From an uncultured Collinsella sp. (GTDB lineage: Bacteria; Actinomycetota; Coriobacteriia; Coriobacteriales; Coriobacteriaceae), in NCBI GenBank assembly GCA_958403395.1, contig CATXXF010000043.1, positions 1 to 15,540 of the forward strand: a stretch of 15,540 bases of DNA, given 5' to 3'. This document shows positions 1-8,216 of the stretch, piece after piece; the stretch's first letter is position 1, and each line of letters starts with the position of its first letter. The translations under genes and the position numbers were made by a program. Under the pieces are notes generated by a model. That model made no database searches. It had not been told where the DNA came from and saw only the letters and a list, made by a program, of their open reading frames with translations.

Positions 1-2
1 CC

Positions 3-30
3 GTTACGCGGTTTGGTAAAACCGCGTAAC
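3..30. repeat. perfect 12-bp palindrome downstream of htpG
   Basis: GTTACGCGGTTT (3-14) and AAACCGCGTAAC (19-30) are exact inverse complements around a 4-nt loop. It lies 8 nt past the htpG stop codon, so a transcription terminator is the simplest reading. No T-run follows on the plus strand, and the window ends before the minus-strand tail can be seen. It could instead be an operator or a bidirectional terminator shared with a gene to the left. Confidence 0.6.
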
Positions 31-37
31 TACCTAA

Positions 38-2062
38 CTACATCAAGTTGCAAACAGCTGCCGCGAAGGCCACGGGGTCCTCGGGCAAAATACCCTCGAC
101 CAGCAGAGCCTGGTCATAGAGCAGACCGGAGTACTGCTTGATCTTGTCGGCGTCGCCTGCCTTCTGGGCAGCGACAAGCTTGTCAAAGACCGGGTGCTTG
201 GCGTTGAGCTCGAGCACGCGTTGGCTCTTGGGCATGCCGTCGGGCGCGCCCTCGGGTCCTTTCTGGAGCACCTTCTCCATCTCGAGCGAAAGCGGACCCT
301 CAGTGGTGATGCATGCGGGGGCATCGGTCAGGCGCGCGGAGACGGCAACTTTCTCGACCTTGTCACCGAGCGCCTCCTTCATAGCGCTGAAGAGGTCCTC
401 GTTTTCCTTGGTGGCGTCCTCGGCCTCCTTCTTCTCGTCCTCGGTCGCCAGGTCAAGATCACCGGTCGCGACGTTCTTGAGCTCCAGATGACGATCCTCG
501 ACCTCGGGCTCGGCACCGTCGGCCACAGCTTTCTCGGCAGCCTCGCGGGCAGCATCGTCCTCGTAGATCTTGGGCATATCGGCGGCAACGTACTCACGCA
601 TAGCCTGGAACGTGAACTCATCCACATCCTGCGTCAGCAGCAGCACGTCATAGCCGCGGTCGAGCACGCCCTTTACCACGGGCATCTTGGCCAGACGCTC
701 ACGCGAGTCGCCGGCGGCGTAGTAGATGGCCTTCTGATCCTCGGGCATGCCCTTGGCATACTCGGCCAGGGTAATCATCTTCTGCTCCTTGGCAGACCAG
801 AACAGCAGCAGGTCGGCAAGCTCATCGGCCTTCATGCCATAGCTCGAGTAGATGCCGTACTTAAGGCCGCGGCCAAAGTTCTCAAAGAACTTCTCGTAGG
901 CCTCGCGGTCGTTGTCGCGCATATCCTCAAGGTCGGCGGTAATCTTCTTTTCCACACGCTTGGCGATGGCCTTGAGCTGACGGTTCTGCTGCAGCGTCTC
1001 GCGCGAGATGTTAAGCGACACGTCGGCAGAATCCACGACGCCGCGGACAAAGTTGTAGTAGTCGGGCAGCAGGTCGTCGCACTTCTCCATGATCAGGACG
1101 TTGGAGCTGTAAAGCGCCAGGCCCTTCTCGTAGTCCTTGCTGTACAGATCGAACGGCGCGCGTCCCGGCACAAACAGCAGGGCGTCATACTCGAGCGTGC
1201 CCTCGGCGTGGAAGCTGATGGTGCGCGCAGGATCGTCAAAGTCGTGGAACGTGGACTTGTAGAACTCGTCGTAGTCCTTCTGCTCGACATCGGAGCTGCG
1301 CTTCTTCCAGATCGGTGTCATGGAATTGACGGTCTCGAGCTCCTGGTAGTCCTCGTACTCGGGCTTGTAATCGTCGCCGGCGTCCTCGGGCTTGGGTTTC
1401 TGGCGGCTCTTGGACACCATCATCTGAATCGGGTAGCGCACATAGTTGCTGTACTGCTGAATCAAGCTCTTGAGGCCCCACTCGGTCAGGAAGCGATCGT
1501 AGGTCTCGGCCTCGCCGTCGGCATCGAGCTTCTCGTTCTCGCGCAGCGTCAGGATGACATCGGTGCCGTGCTCGGCGCGCTCGCCGTCTTCGATGGTGTA
1601 ACCCTCAAGACCGTCGGATTCCCACACATGGGCGACATCCTCGCCATAGGCGCGGCTGACGACCTTCACATGGCTGGCGACCATAAAAGCCGAGTAGAAG
1701 CCCACGCCAAACTGACCGATGATGTCGACATCCGAACCCTGCTGCTCGGCGTTCTCGGTCTTAAACTCCTCGGAGCCGGAATGGGCGATGGTGCCCAGAT
1801 TGCGCTCGAGCTCCTCGGCGGTCATGCCAATGCCGTTATCCGAGATGGTAATGGTGCGGGCGTCTTTATCAAAGGAAACGCGAATAGCCAGGTCGCCCTG
1901 GTCGATCTTGACGCTCGGATCCTGCAGGCTCTTAAAGTTGAGCTTGTCGACGGCGTCGCTCGCGTTAGAGATAAGCTCGCGCAGGAAGATTTCCTTATTG
2001 GTGTAGATGGAGTTGATCATGAGGTCGAGCAGTTTTTTGCTCTCGGTCTTAAATTGACGCAT
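38..2062 (-). CDS. htpG: molecular chaperone HtpG (Hsp90 family)
   Basis: ATP-dependent Hsp90-family chaperone, a cytosolic homodimer that remodels client proteins with DnaK/DnaJ. The N-terminal GHKL ATPase motifs are all present: RELISNASDA (residues 28-37, with the family's catalytic Glu and Mg-binding Asn), DNGIGM (75-80), GTIAHSGS (90-97) and GQFGVGF (116-122). The middle domain contains the conserved SLNISRETLQQNR stretch, and the C-terminal dimerisation domain has LELNAKHP. At 674 residues it is about 50 longer than E. coli HtpG (624). Part of the excess is an acidic, Lys-rich stretch near residues 220-245, resembling the charged linker between N and middle domains. The ATG start is supported by AAAGGA six bases upstream. 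It is the last gene of the minus-strand series and is followed by a palindrome. Its leader contains a terminator-like hairpin. Confidence 0.97.
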   Translation of the reverse strand: MRQFKTESKKLLDLMINSIYTNKEIFLRELISNASDAVDKLNFKSLQDPSVKIDQGDLAIRVSFDKDARTITISDNGIGMTAEELERNLGTIAHSGSEEFKTENAEQQGSDVDIIGQFGVGFYSAFMVASHVKVVSRAYGEDVAHVWESDGLEGYTIEDGERAEHGTDVILTLRENEKLDADGEAETYDRFLTEWGLKSLIQQYSNYVRYPIQMMVSKSRQKPKPEDAGDDYKPEYEDYQELETVNSMTPIWKKRSSDVEQKDYDEFYKSTFHDFDDPARTISFHAEGTLEYDALLFVPGRAPFDLYSKDYEKGLALYSSNVLIMEKCDDLLPDYYNFVRGVVDSADVSLNISRETLQQNRQLKAIAKRVEKKITADLEDMRDNDREAYEKFFENFGRGLKYGIYSSYGMKADELADLLLFWSAKEQKMITLAEYAKGMPEDQKAIYYAAGDSRERLAKMPVVKGVLDRGYDVLLLTQDVDEFTFQAMREYVAADMPKIYEDDAAREAAEKAVADGAEPEVEDRHLELKNVATGDLDLATEDEKKEAEDATKENEDLFSAMKEALGDKVEKVAVSARLTDAPACITTEGPLSLEMEKVLQKGPEGAPDGMPKSQRVLELNAKHPVFDKLVAAQKAGDADKIKQYSGLLYDQALLVEGILPEDPVAFAAAVCNLM

Positions 2063-2092
2063 GTGCAGTCCTTTCGCGCTACCCCCGTCCGC

Positions 2093-2116
2093 AAAAACGG
2101 CCCGGTCGCCCGAGCC
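2093..2116 (-). terminator. intrinsic terminator inside the htpG leader
   Basis: On the minus strand GGCTCGG (2116-2110) pairs with CCGGGCC (2105-2099) around a GCGA tetraloop, with one G-U pair. It is followed by G and then TTTTT (2097-2093). This is a standard rho-independent shape. The T-run ends only 30 bases before the htpG ATG, leaving too little room for a separate promoter. It may therefore be a conditional attenuator, or may end a short leader RNA or readthrough from the acetyltransferase gene. Confidence 0.6.
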
Positions 2117-2173
2117 GAATCGCAGACCTGCTATGTTCAGACTTAGATTTTATAACCCATTAGCGCGCATATA

Positions 2174-2203
2174 TACATACGGAATCGAAAATCTGTATGT
2201 CTA
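2174..2203 (-). promoter_or_regulatory. candidate htpG promoter with overlapping inverted repeat
   Basis: On the minus strand TAGACA (2203-2198) and TATGTA (2179-2174) are 18 bases apart, a fair -35 and a weak -10. A second AT-rich possibility, TATAAA, lies at 2154-2149. The half-sites ACATAC (2175-2180) and GTATGT (2195-2200) form an inverted repeat over the same segment, which could be an operator. No HspR HAIR element or CIRCE element was seen. Confidence 0.3.
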
Positions 2204-2230
2204 AGCGCTCCGATGCGCCAATTGCCAAGG

Positions 2231-2265
2231 AGTGTCCCCAGCTGCCGGCAGAAAAGAAACGTCCC
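2231..2265. repeat. possible REP-like intergenic repeat
   Basis: The segment has a perfect 10-bp palindrome CTGCCGGCAG (2242-2251) flanked by the direct motifs GTCCC at 2234-2238 and 2261-2265. It abuts the stop codon of the acetyltransferase gene. The palindrome between repeated tetra/pentamers resembles REP-type dispersed repeats. No second copy exists in this window, so this is only a candidate. Confidence 0.3.
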
Positions 2266-2765
2266 TATCTGCCATCTACGCGCTTGGCCATCCAGACATG
2301 GGGCTGGCCCTCGTCTTCGTAATCTACCGGGGCAATTTGCGTGTAGCCCGCCTTTGCATAGAGCGGCAGCACGTATTCCTGCGCATGCAGCTTAATAAGC
2401 TTAGCGCCGGCATCGCGTGCACACGAAGCACTGGCCTCGACGATCGCACCCGCCAGTCCGCGACGACGCATAGCCGGCAGCACGGCGACGCGCCCCATAA
2501 TGTAGATCTCCCCCGCCGCAACGCCTTCGTCCATGTCGCATGCCGGCAACACCGGGGCCTCTGCGTCAGCCACGCGCTCAAGCTCTTCGGGAAACACGCG
2601 CGAGCAACCGGCAAGCTCGCCGTCTACATAGAGCGTCACATGAATGCAGTTCGGATCCTCGTCGATAGCGTCGAACTCATTCTCGTAGCCCTGCTCGTCC
2701 ATAAAAACGACGCGGCGCACCAACGCCGCGTCATCAAAGCATCCTGTCTTAAGTTGGATATCCAT
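2265..2765 (-). CDS. GNAT-family N-acetyltransferase (ElaA-like)
   Basis: Acetyl-CoA-dependent N-acetyltransferase of unknown substrate, 166 residues, cytosolic. The N-terminal part has the ElaA-like pattern VRRVVFMDEQGYENEFD followed by DED and a His-containing strand. The central part has strand GRVAVLPAMRRRGLAG, the acetyl-CoA pyrophosphate-binding loop (R-x-x-G-x-G/A type). The C-terminal part ends with LPLYAKAGYTQI, typical of the GNAT fold. The ATG at 2765 is chosen because GAAAGG lies six bases upstream; an in-frame TTG six codons earlier lacks such a site and overlaps it. The gene follows cpsB by 39 bases on the same strand and may be the last gene of the cps transcript. A role in modifying capsule sugars is possible from position but not shown. 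Confidence 0.88.
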   Translation of the reverse strand: MDIQLKTGCFDDAALVRRVVFMDEQGYENEFDAIDEDPNCIHVTLYVDGELAGCSRVFPEELERVADAEAPVLPACDMDEGVAAGEIYIMGRVAVLPAMRRRGLAGAIVEASASCARDAGAKLIKLHAQEYVLPLYAKAGYTQIAPVDYEDEGQPHVWMAKRVDGR

Positions 2766-2771
2766 GGCTGC

Positions 2772-2777
2772 CCTTTC
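2772..2777 (-). promoter_or_regulatory. ribosome binding site deciding the acetyltransferase start
   Basis: GAAAGG on the minus strand, six bases before ATG at 2765. It excludes the longer TTG-initiated version. Confidence 0.7.
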
Positions 2778-2804
2778 ATTCAATGCGAACGTTAGGGACC
2801 GATT

Positions 2805-3455
2805 TTAGCGAAAATGAGCTCCGCGCACGCTAAACTTCGCACGAGCCTTCGCCAGGCAGTCGTAATGACCCACGTTATGGGCATCGCTCGCGATGAAGCT
2901 GTACAGGTTCTGATCGAACAGGCGCTGTGCCGGCTTTTTCTCGCGACCAAAGCGACCGCCGGCAATAAAGTCCGCCGAAGCCTGCAGTTTGCAGCCCATA
3001 TCGACCAGGCGCTCCGCCACGCTTACATCCTTTTGAACCGCACTATAGCGCTCAGGATGAGCGATGATCACCTGGTAGCCACGGCACTGCAAATCGTAAA
3101 TCGTGTTCTCGTACTCTCTAAACGCATACGCATCGGCATGCGTCGAAAGCTCGAGCAGAAACTCGTTGGTTCCATCGAAATGCAAGTGCTCCGCGGCATC
3201 GATACCAAGCTCAACGAGCTTTCGATGGTTGACCTCGAAGCCCATCTGGAGCGGAAAACCGTCAGCGTTATCACGCAGCAGCTCAAAGGCATCCCACATC
3301 TTGTCGTAATCAAAATAGGGATCACGGCAGTGAGGAGTGCAAACGATTCTGGTTACACCGGCCCGCTTGGCAGCCTCGAGCATCGCCAAGCTCTCATCGA
3401 GATCGGCGGCGCCGTCGTCTACACCCGGCAAGATATGGCAATGAATGTCACGCAT
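2805..3455 (-). CDS. cpsB: CpsB/YwqE-type PHP-domain protein-tyrosine phosphatase
   Basis: Metal-dependent tyrosine phosphatase of the PHP fold that dephosphorylates the cognate bacterial tyrosine kinase in capsule/exopolysaccharide control. The metal-binding motifs are in order: DIHCHILPGVDDG (residues 3-15, His5 and His7), TPH (40-42), GFE (72-74), HPERY (133-137) and SDAH (190-193). These match the CpsB/CapC/YwqE family, and 216 residues is slightly short of the usual 240-255. The ATG is 17 bases after the cpsD stop, with AAGG about seven bases upstream, so co-translation with the kinase is likely. Kinase and phosphatase adjacent, with the activator upstream, is the classical arrangement of cps/ywq operons. 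The protein is cytosolic with no signal peptide. Confidence 0.93.
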   Translation of the reverse strand: MRDIHCHILPGVDDGAADLDESLAMLEAAKRAGVTRIVCTPHCRDPYFDYDKMWDAFELLRDNADGFPLQMGFEVNHRKLVELGIDAAEHLHFDGTNEFLLELSTHADAYAFREYENTIYDLQCRGYQVIIAHPERYSAVQKDVSVAERLVDMGCKLQASADFIAGGRFGREKKPAQRLFDQNLYSFIASDAHNVGHYDCLAKARAKFSVRGAHFR

Positions 3456-3472
3456 AGGTCAGCCTTAATCAA

Positions 3473-4210
3473 CTAAACGTTTGCTCGGTTGGTGAAGATG
3501 CCCTTTTTGGAAGTCCCCTGATCGTCGGAGCCCTTCTTCACCTTCTTACCGTCCTTGGTGTAGTAGGAGTAGTAGTACTCGCTGGTCTCGGTCTCGCAGT
3601 AGTTCATAACGGTACCGATGAGCTTGACCTTCTCGGACTTCTTAAGCTGGCCGATAGCGTTGAGTGCCTCCTCGCGCTTGGTGAAGTCCTCGCGCACCAC
3701 GAACAGCGTACCGTCGGTCAGGCTGGCAATCTCGGCAGCATCGATGAAGGTGCCGACCGGGGGAGCATCAAAGATGACGTACTGGAACTTGGCGGACAGT
3801 GCCTTTACCAACTTGGCAAAGCGGTGAGAGACGATGATGTCGGCAGGATTGGGAATATGCGGCTCAGCATCGAGGAAGTAGAAGTTCTTCTGACCCGTCT
3901 CGACAATTGCCTGGTCAATGGAGATCTGCTCGGAAAGGACCGCATAGAGTCCGCCGCGCGAACGAACGCCGAGCATATCGGAAAGGGACCTGCGGCGCAT
4001 ATCGGCCTCGACCAGGAGCACGGACTTGCCGCTCGTGGCGATTGCCTGAGCAAGGTTAATGGAAACCGTAGACTTGCCCTCGTTGGGAATCGAGGAGGTA
4101 ACGGTGATGGTGCGAATGGGGTCGTCCACGCTCGCAAAGCGGATGTTGGCCAGAAGGGTCTTGGCGGCATTCTGTACAACGAGCTTATCGGTGTTCTTTG
4201 CCTTAGCCAT
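3473..4210 (-). CDS. cpsD: CpsD/YwqD-type bacterial tyrosine kinase (BY-kinase)
   Basis: Autophosphorylating tyrosine kinase that governs polysaccharide chain length and export with a membrane activator. It has 245 residues. Walker A is SSIPNEGKST (39-48, Lys46), Walker A' is VLLVEADMRR (64-73) and Walker B is VIFDAPP (145-151, Asp148). The C-terminal tyrosine cluster, residues 212-217 (EYYYSYY region), is the expected autophosphorylation tail. It is short, followed by a Lys-rich end, and lacks the glycine-tyrosine repeat of many Gram-positive kinases. The protein has no transmembrane segment, as in Firmicute and actinobacterial two-protein systems where the kinase docks on a separate CpsC/Wzz partner. 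The gene starts two bases after the cpsC stop. AAAGGTGG in the end of cpsC is the probable ribosome site, indicating tight translational coupling. Confidence 0.95.
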   Translation of the reverse strand: MAKAKNTDKLVVQNAAKTLLANIRFASVDDPIRTITVTSSIPNEGKSTVSINLAQAIATSGKSVLLVEADMRRRSLSDMLGVRSRGGLYAVLSEQISIDQAIVETGQKNFYFLDAEPHIPNPADIIVSHRFAKLVKALSAKFQYVIFDAPPVGTFIDAAEIASLTDGTLFVVREDFTKREEALNAIGQLKKSEKVKLIGTVMNYCETETSEYYYSYYTKDGKKVKKGSDDQGTSKKGIFTNRANV

Positions 4211-4212
4211 GC

Positions 4213-4869
4213 CTATTTACCACCTTTCATAGCCGGAATTCGGCCAACAACGGGAATGCCCAGGAGCTCTTCTGCCTCTTCGGCACCGCGGATGCGGGTA
4301 TTGAGCATGTCTGCCAAAACGACATAGGCAACTGCGATAAAGATACCGGCGAGGAACGCGACAGCAACGTACAGCGTGCGCTTGGGGCCGCTGGGGACTT
4401 CGGGAGTCTTAGCCTCGTCGATAACGTTGATGCTCTGGGCAGCGCCGACGTTCTGAGCGACCGTACTCACCGAGCTGGCCATGGCCTTTGCAACCTTAGC
4501 CGTCTCCTTGGCATCGGTGCCGGTAACCGAAAGCGTAATGACACGCGTGGTGGTCTCGGAGGAAACAGACACCTTGTAGTCATCCAGGTCAGCAAGGCCC
4601 AGCTCATTGGCAGCACCGCTCTTAACGCTATCGCTATCCAGCAGCGTGGCGATATCGTTGGAAAGCATCTGGCTCGCCGAGAGATCGTTGTAGCTCATCT
4701 GACCGCTATCGTCGGTTTTGGCGAGAATGTACATGCTCGTCGTCGCGGTGTAGGTGTTGTCCATCGCAACGAAGGACACGATGCCCATGGCGATCGCACA
4801 GACCACCGGAAGGGTGATGACCAGCTTGAGGTGCTTCTTCAGCAGCTGGAACAGTTCGAGAAGGGTCAT
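4213..4869 (-). CDS. cpsC: CpsC/YveK-type Wzz chain-length determinant and kinase activator
   Basis: Polysaccharide co-polymerase of the Wzz family, 218 residues, two membrane spans. TM1 is about residues 15-36 (LKLVITLPVVCAIAMGIVSF). The extracytoplasmic part follows (about 37-164), with the Pro-rich motif KTPEVPSGPKR just before TM2 (about 166-187). The short cytoplasmic tail, with RIRGAEEAEELLGIPVVGRIP, is typical of activators that bind and stimulate the CpsD kinase. The start has GAAAGG eight bases upstream (4878-4883). It is the first gene of the cpsC-cpsD-cpsB group. The 195 bases between it and phoR contain a phoR terminator and an AT-rich segment. A TTGGTC/TAACAT pair spaced 17 (4945-4917) is possible but a weak promoter match. 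No glycosyltransferase or polymerase gene is in the window. Confidence 0.93.
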   Translation of the reverse strand: MTLLELFQLLKKHLKLVITLPVVCAIAMGIVSFVAMDNTYTATTSMYILAKTDDSGQMSYNDLSASQMLSNDIATLLDSDSVKSGAANELGLADLDDYKVSVSSETTTRVITLSVTGTDAKETAKVAKAMASSVSTVAQNVGAAQSINVIDEAKTPEVPSGPKRTLYVAVAFLAGIFIAVAYVVLADMLNTRIRGAEEAEELLGIPVVGRIPAMKGGK

Positions 4870-5010
4870 GCAGCTTGCCTTTCATTTCCCCAGTTCGGAT
4901 TGACAAAACTGTCCGTATGTTATCGCATCTTTTTACCGAGACCAAACTCTATACATAAGAAACAGGCTCTCCTGTAAAAATGTCGGAAGCAATCGTAAAA
5001 TTGCACAACA

Positions 5011-5039
5011 ACGCCGCACCCGAAAGTCAAATGCGGCGT
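5011..5039 (-). terminator. phoR terminator
   Basis: ACGCCGCA (5011-5018) and TGCGGCGT (5032-5039) form a perfect 8-bp stem with a 13-nt loop. On the minus strand it is followed by TTGTTGTGCAATTTT, a broken T-rich tail. It sits 26 bases after the phoR stop and separates the Pho block from the cps genes. Confidence 0.6.
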
Positions 5040-5064
5040 CTACTTCAATACCTATGTTGTATCG

Positions 5065-6489
5065 CTATGCGAATGGCTCGTCCTGCTGTATGGGAAACGT
5101 CACCGTAATGGTGGTTCCCACGCCCAACTCGCTCGACAGATCGAGCGTGGCGTGATGATACAGGGCCGCATGCTTGACAATGGCAAGCCCCAGACCGGTT
5201 CCGCCGCGCGCCTTGGACCTACTCTTGTCCACGCGATAGAACCGCTCAAATACCTTGCCCTGTTCTTCAGGCGCGATACCGATTCCCGTGTCGGCGACCG
5301 CAAGGAACGGATGGCCTTCGTCGTTGGTGCCGCACTGCAGCGTAACCGTACCGCCGGGTCGATTGTAGCGGATGGCGTTGCTTGCCAGATTATAGATGAG
5401 CTCGTCAATCAAGCGCGACACGCCCTCGATGACCACAGGCTTGGTCTCATGACTTATCGTCACATTCGCCTGACGGGCGACCTGTTCAAGACGCTGCTCA
5501 ACCGCGTAGATGGCACGCGAGAGCTCAATAGGCTCCGTGGACCCAATGGGCACCGCCTCGCCCTCAGTTGCACGCTCGGCCTCGTCCAAGTTAGACAGCG
5601 TAAGGATGTCGTTGACAAGCGCTGCCAAGCGGCCCGCCTCACGATAGATGCGACCGCCAAAGTTGCGCAGGTCGTCCTCGCCCTCGACCATGCCGTTTGC
5701 GATGAGCTCGGCATAGCCCGAAATCGCCGTAAGCGGCGTCTTGAGCTCATGGGTGATATTCGCCGTGAACTCGCGGCGCATACGATCGTTGTCCGCCAGC
5801 ACCGCCATTTGGCGCTTGAGTTCCTGGCGCTGCGACTCGATACGCTCAAGCATGGGGACCATCTCGGCATAGGCGTGCTCATAGCTACGGCGTGGGTGGT
5901 CCAAATCCACCTCTTGCAACGGCGCGATGATGGCACGGGACTCGCGGCGCGCCATAAAAAACGAGAGTACCGCGCCCGCTGCTGCGATAAGCAGCATCGG
6001 CGCCACCATCGACAGCAAAATCGCTGCAACGCCAGGCTGGGCCTGCGCCAAGCGGACAACCTGGCCGTTATCAAGGGCGACGGCGCGATACAGCATAATC
6101 TCGTCGAGCGTAGAGCTTGCGCGCTCCGCGGAACCCGAACCATTCTCAAAGGCCTCGATGACCTCGGGGCGATCGCCATGGTTGGGCAGTGTGGAAGGCG
6201 ACGCCTCGTTGTCGTAGGCAACCGATCCATCCTTGTTAATCAGCGTGATGCGCAAGTCCTCGCGATCAAGGCTACGCAAGAACGGGATGGGCTCCTGCTG
6301 CTCGTCGAGGGCGGCAGCAATGAGCTCGGTTTCCTGCGCCAGATTGGCACTCGTGGCATCCGCCAAGGTGTTTTGCACAAAGAACGCACCCAGCACCGTA
6401 AACGCCACGATAACCGCCATGGCGCAGACAAAGATCGTCACAAAAACGCGGTGCGACAGCGTATGTTTTCCCTGGGGGGCGAAGACCAC
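5065..6489 (-). CDS. phoR: sensor histidine kinase PhoR
   Basis: Membrane sensor kinase of the PhoR/SenX3 type that phosphorylates PhoB under phosphate limitation. It has 474 residues. TM1 is about 14-39 and TM2 about 156-179; an extracytoplasmic sensor region lies between them (residues 40-155). After TM2 there is a coiled linker without a clear HAMP or PAS domain. The H-box FTANITHELKTPL places the phospho-accepting His at 247. The ATP-binding domain shows an N-box (YNLASNAIRYN), DTGIGI, FERFYRVD and GGTGLGLAIVKH. The GTG start is supported by GGAGGAG six bases upstream (6496-6502), which lies inside the end of phoB. Only three bases separate the two genes, so they are co-translated. A terminator follows. 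Confidence 0.94.
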   Translation of the reverse strand: MVFAPQGKHTLSHRVFVTIFVCAMAVIVAFTVLGAFFVQNTLADATSANLAQETELIAAALDEQQEPIPFLRSLDREDLRITLINKDGSVAYDNEASPSTLPNHGDRPEVIEAFENGSGSAERASSTLDEIMLYRAVALDNGQVVRLAQAQPGVAAILLSMVAPMLLIAAAGAVLSFFMARRESRAIIAPLQEVDLDHPRRSYEHAYAEMVPMLERIESQRQELKRQMAVLADNDRMRREFTANITHELKTPLTAISGYAELIANGMVEGEDDLRNFGGRIYREAGRLAALVNDILTLSNLDEAERATEGEAVPIGSTEPIELSRAIYAVEQRLEQVARQANVTISHETKPVVIEGVSRLIDELIYNLASNAIRYNRPGGTVTLQCGTNDEGHPFLAVADTGIGIAPEEQGKVFERFYRVDKSRSKARGGTGLGLAIVKHAALYHHATLDLSSELGVGTTITVTFPIQQDEPFA

Positions 6490-6492
6490 GGG

Positions 6493-7221
6493 TTACTCCT
6501 CCGATGCGGTGGCCGCGGTGACGTCACCTTCGGCACCATCACCGGCAGAAGGCTCGGCCAAGCGGTAGCCCACGCCGCGCACGGTCTCGATGGCGCTGGC
6601 ATGCTCGCCCAGTTTTTGGCGAAGCGTCTGCACGTGCACGTCAACAGTGCGCGAACCGCCATCGAAGTCCCAGCCCCACACGCTCTGCAGCAACGACTCG
6701 CGGGTAAAGACCACGCCGGGCTTGCGCATGAGGTACTCGAGCAGGTCGAACTCGCGCAGGGTGAGCTTAAGCGGCTCGCCAGCAACGGTCACCTCGCGAT
6801 GGCTGGGCGAAAGCACGATGTCGCCCACGCTGAGCACATCGCTCGCCTGCTTGACCATTCCGCCGCGACGCAGCAGTGCGCGGCAGCGGCTCGCAAGCTC
6901 CATGAGCGAGAAGGGTTTAGTCAGGTAATCGTCGGCACCGCCATCGAGCGCCATCACCTTGTCGAGCTCGGTGTCCTTGGCGGTAAGCATCATGATGGGC
7001 ACCGTCGCCGTCAGGCGGTCGGCGCGGAGGCGGCGCATAATCGCCAAACCATCGGTATCGGGCAGCATGATATCGAGCAGCACAGCATCGGGCACCCGTC
7101 GCGCCACGGCGGCCTTAAACTCGCCGTCGCACGAAAAGCCCTCGGCCTCGATTCCCTGCTTGCGCAGCGCATAGACCGTCAGATCCCTGATGTTGTCATC
7201 GTCCTCGACGTAATAGATCAT
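6493..7221 (-). CDS. phoB: response regulator PhoB/PhoP (OmpR family)
   Basis: DNA-binding response regulator, 242 residues from the chosen ATG. The receiver domain (1-118) has the acidic pocket EDD (6-8), the phospho-acceptor Asp50 in LLDIMLPD and Lys102 in YLTKPF. The winged-helix output domain (about 135-228) carries LTLREFDLLEYLM, RTVDVHVQTLRQKLG and TVRGVGYRL. The ATG at 7221 is preferred over a start eight codons earlier because AAAGGGG lies exactly six bases before it (7228-7234). A low-complexity, acidic and Ala-rich tail follows the wing. Position directly after pstB and before phoR identifies it as the phosphate regulator rather than a generic OmpR protein. Confidence 0.93.
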   Translation of the reverse strand: MIYYVEDDDNIRDLTVYALRKQGIEAEGFSCDGEFKAAVARRVPDAVLLDIMLPDTDGLAIMRRLRADRLTATVPIMMLTAKDTELDKVMALDGGADDYLTKPFSLMELASRCRALLRRGGMVKQASDVLSVGDIVLSPSHREVTVAGEPLKLTLREFDLLEYLMRKPGVVFTRESLLQSVWGWDFDGGSRTVDVHVQTLRQKLGEHASAIETVRGVGYRLAEPSAGDGAEGDVTAATASEE

Positions 7222-7227
7222 GTTGAA

Positions 7228-7234
7228 CCCCTTT
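7228..7234 (-). promoter_or_regulatory. ribosome binding site deciding the phoB start
   Basis: AAAGGGG on the minus strand, six bases before ATG at 7221. The upstream alternative start at 7245 has no such site. Confidence 0.7.
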
Positions 7235-7285
7235 GCGGCCGACATGACCGCATCTTAACCCTAAAGGTGCCTGTACTAGATGGTA

Positions 7286-8161
<876 letters not shown>

Positions 8162-8168
8162 ACCGCAT

Positions 8169-8174
8169 ACCTCC
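8169..8174 (-). promoter_or_regulatory. ribosome binding site deciding the pstB start
   Basis: GGAGGT, a near-perfect Shine-Dalgarno sequence, seven bases before ATG at 8161. It overlaps the alternative GTG start at 8176, which is therefore rejected. Confidence 0.75.
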
Positions 8175-8216
8175 ACATCGATATCAATTCAGCAGTATCG
8201 ATAGTAGAAATCGCGG

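Noticed and set aside
194..2146. 650-codon plus-strand open frame antisense to htpG
   Set aside because: It mirrors htpG, whose full-length conserved motifs are unmistakable. The translation is a Leu/Val/His-rich composition without motifs, as expected from the antisense of GC-rich codons.
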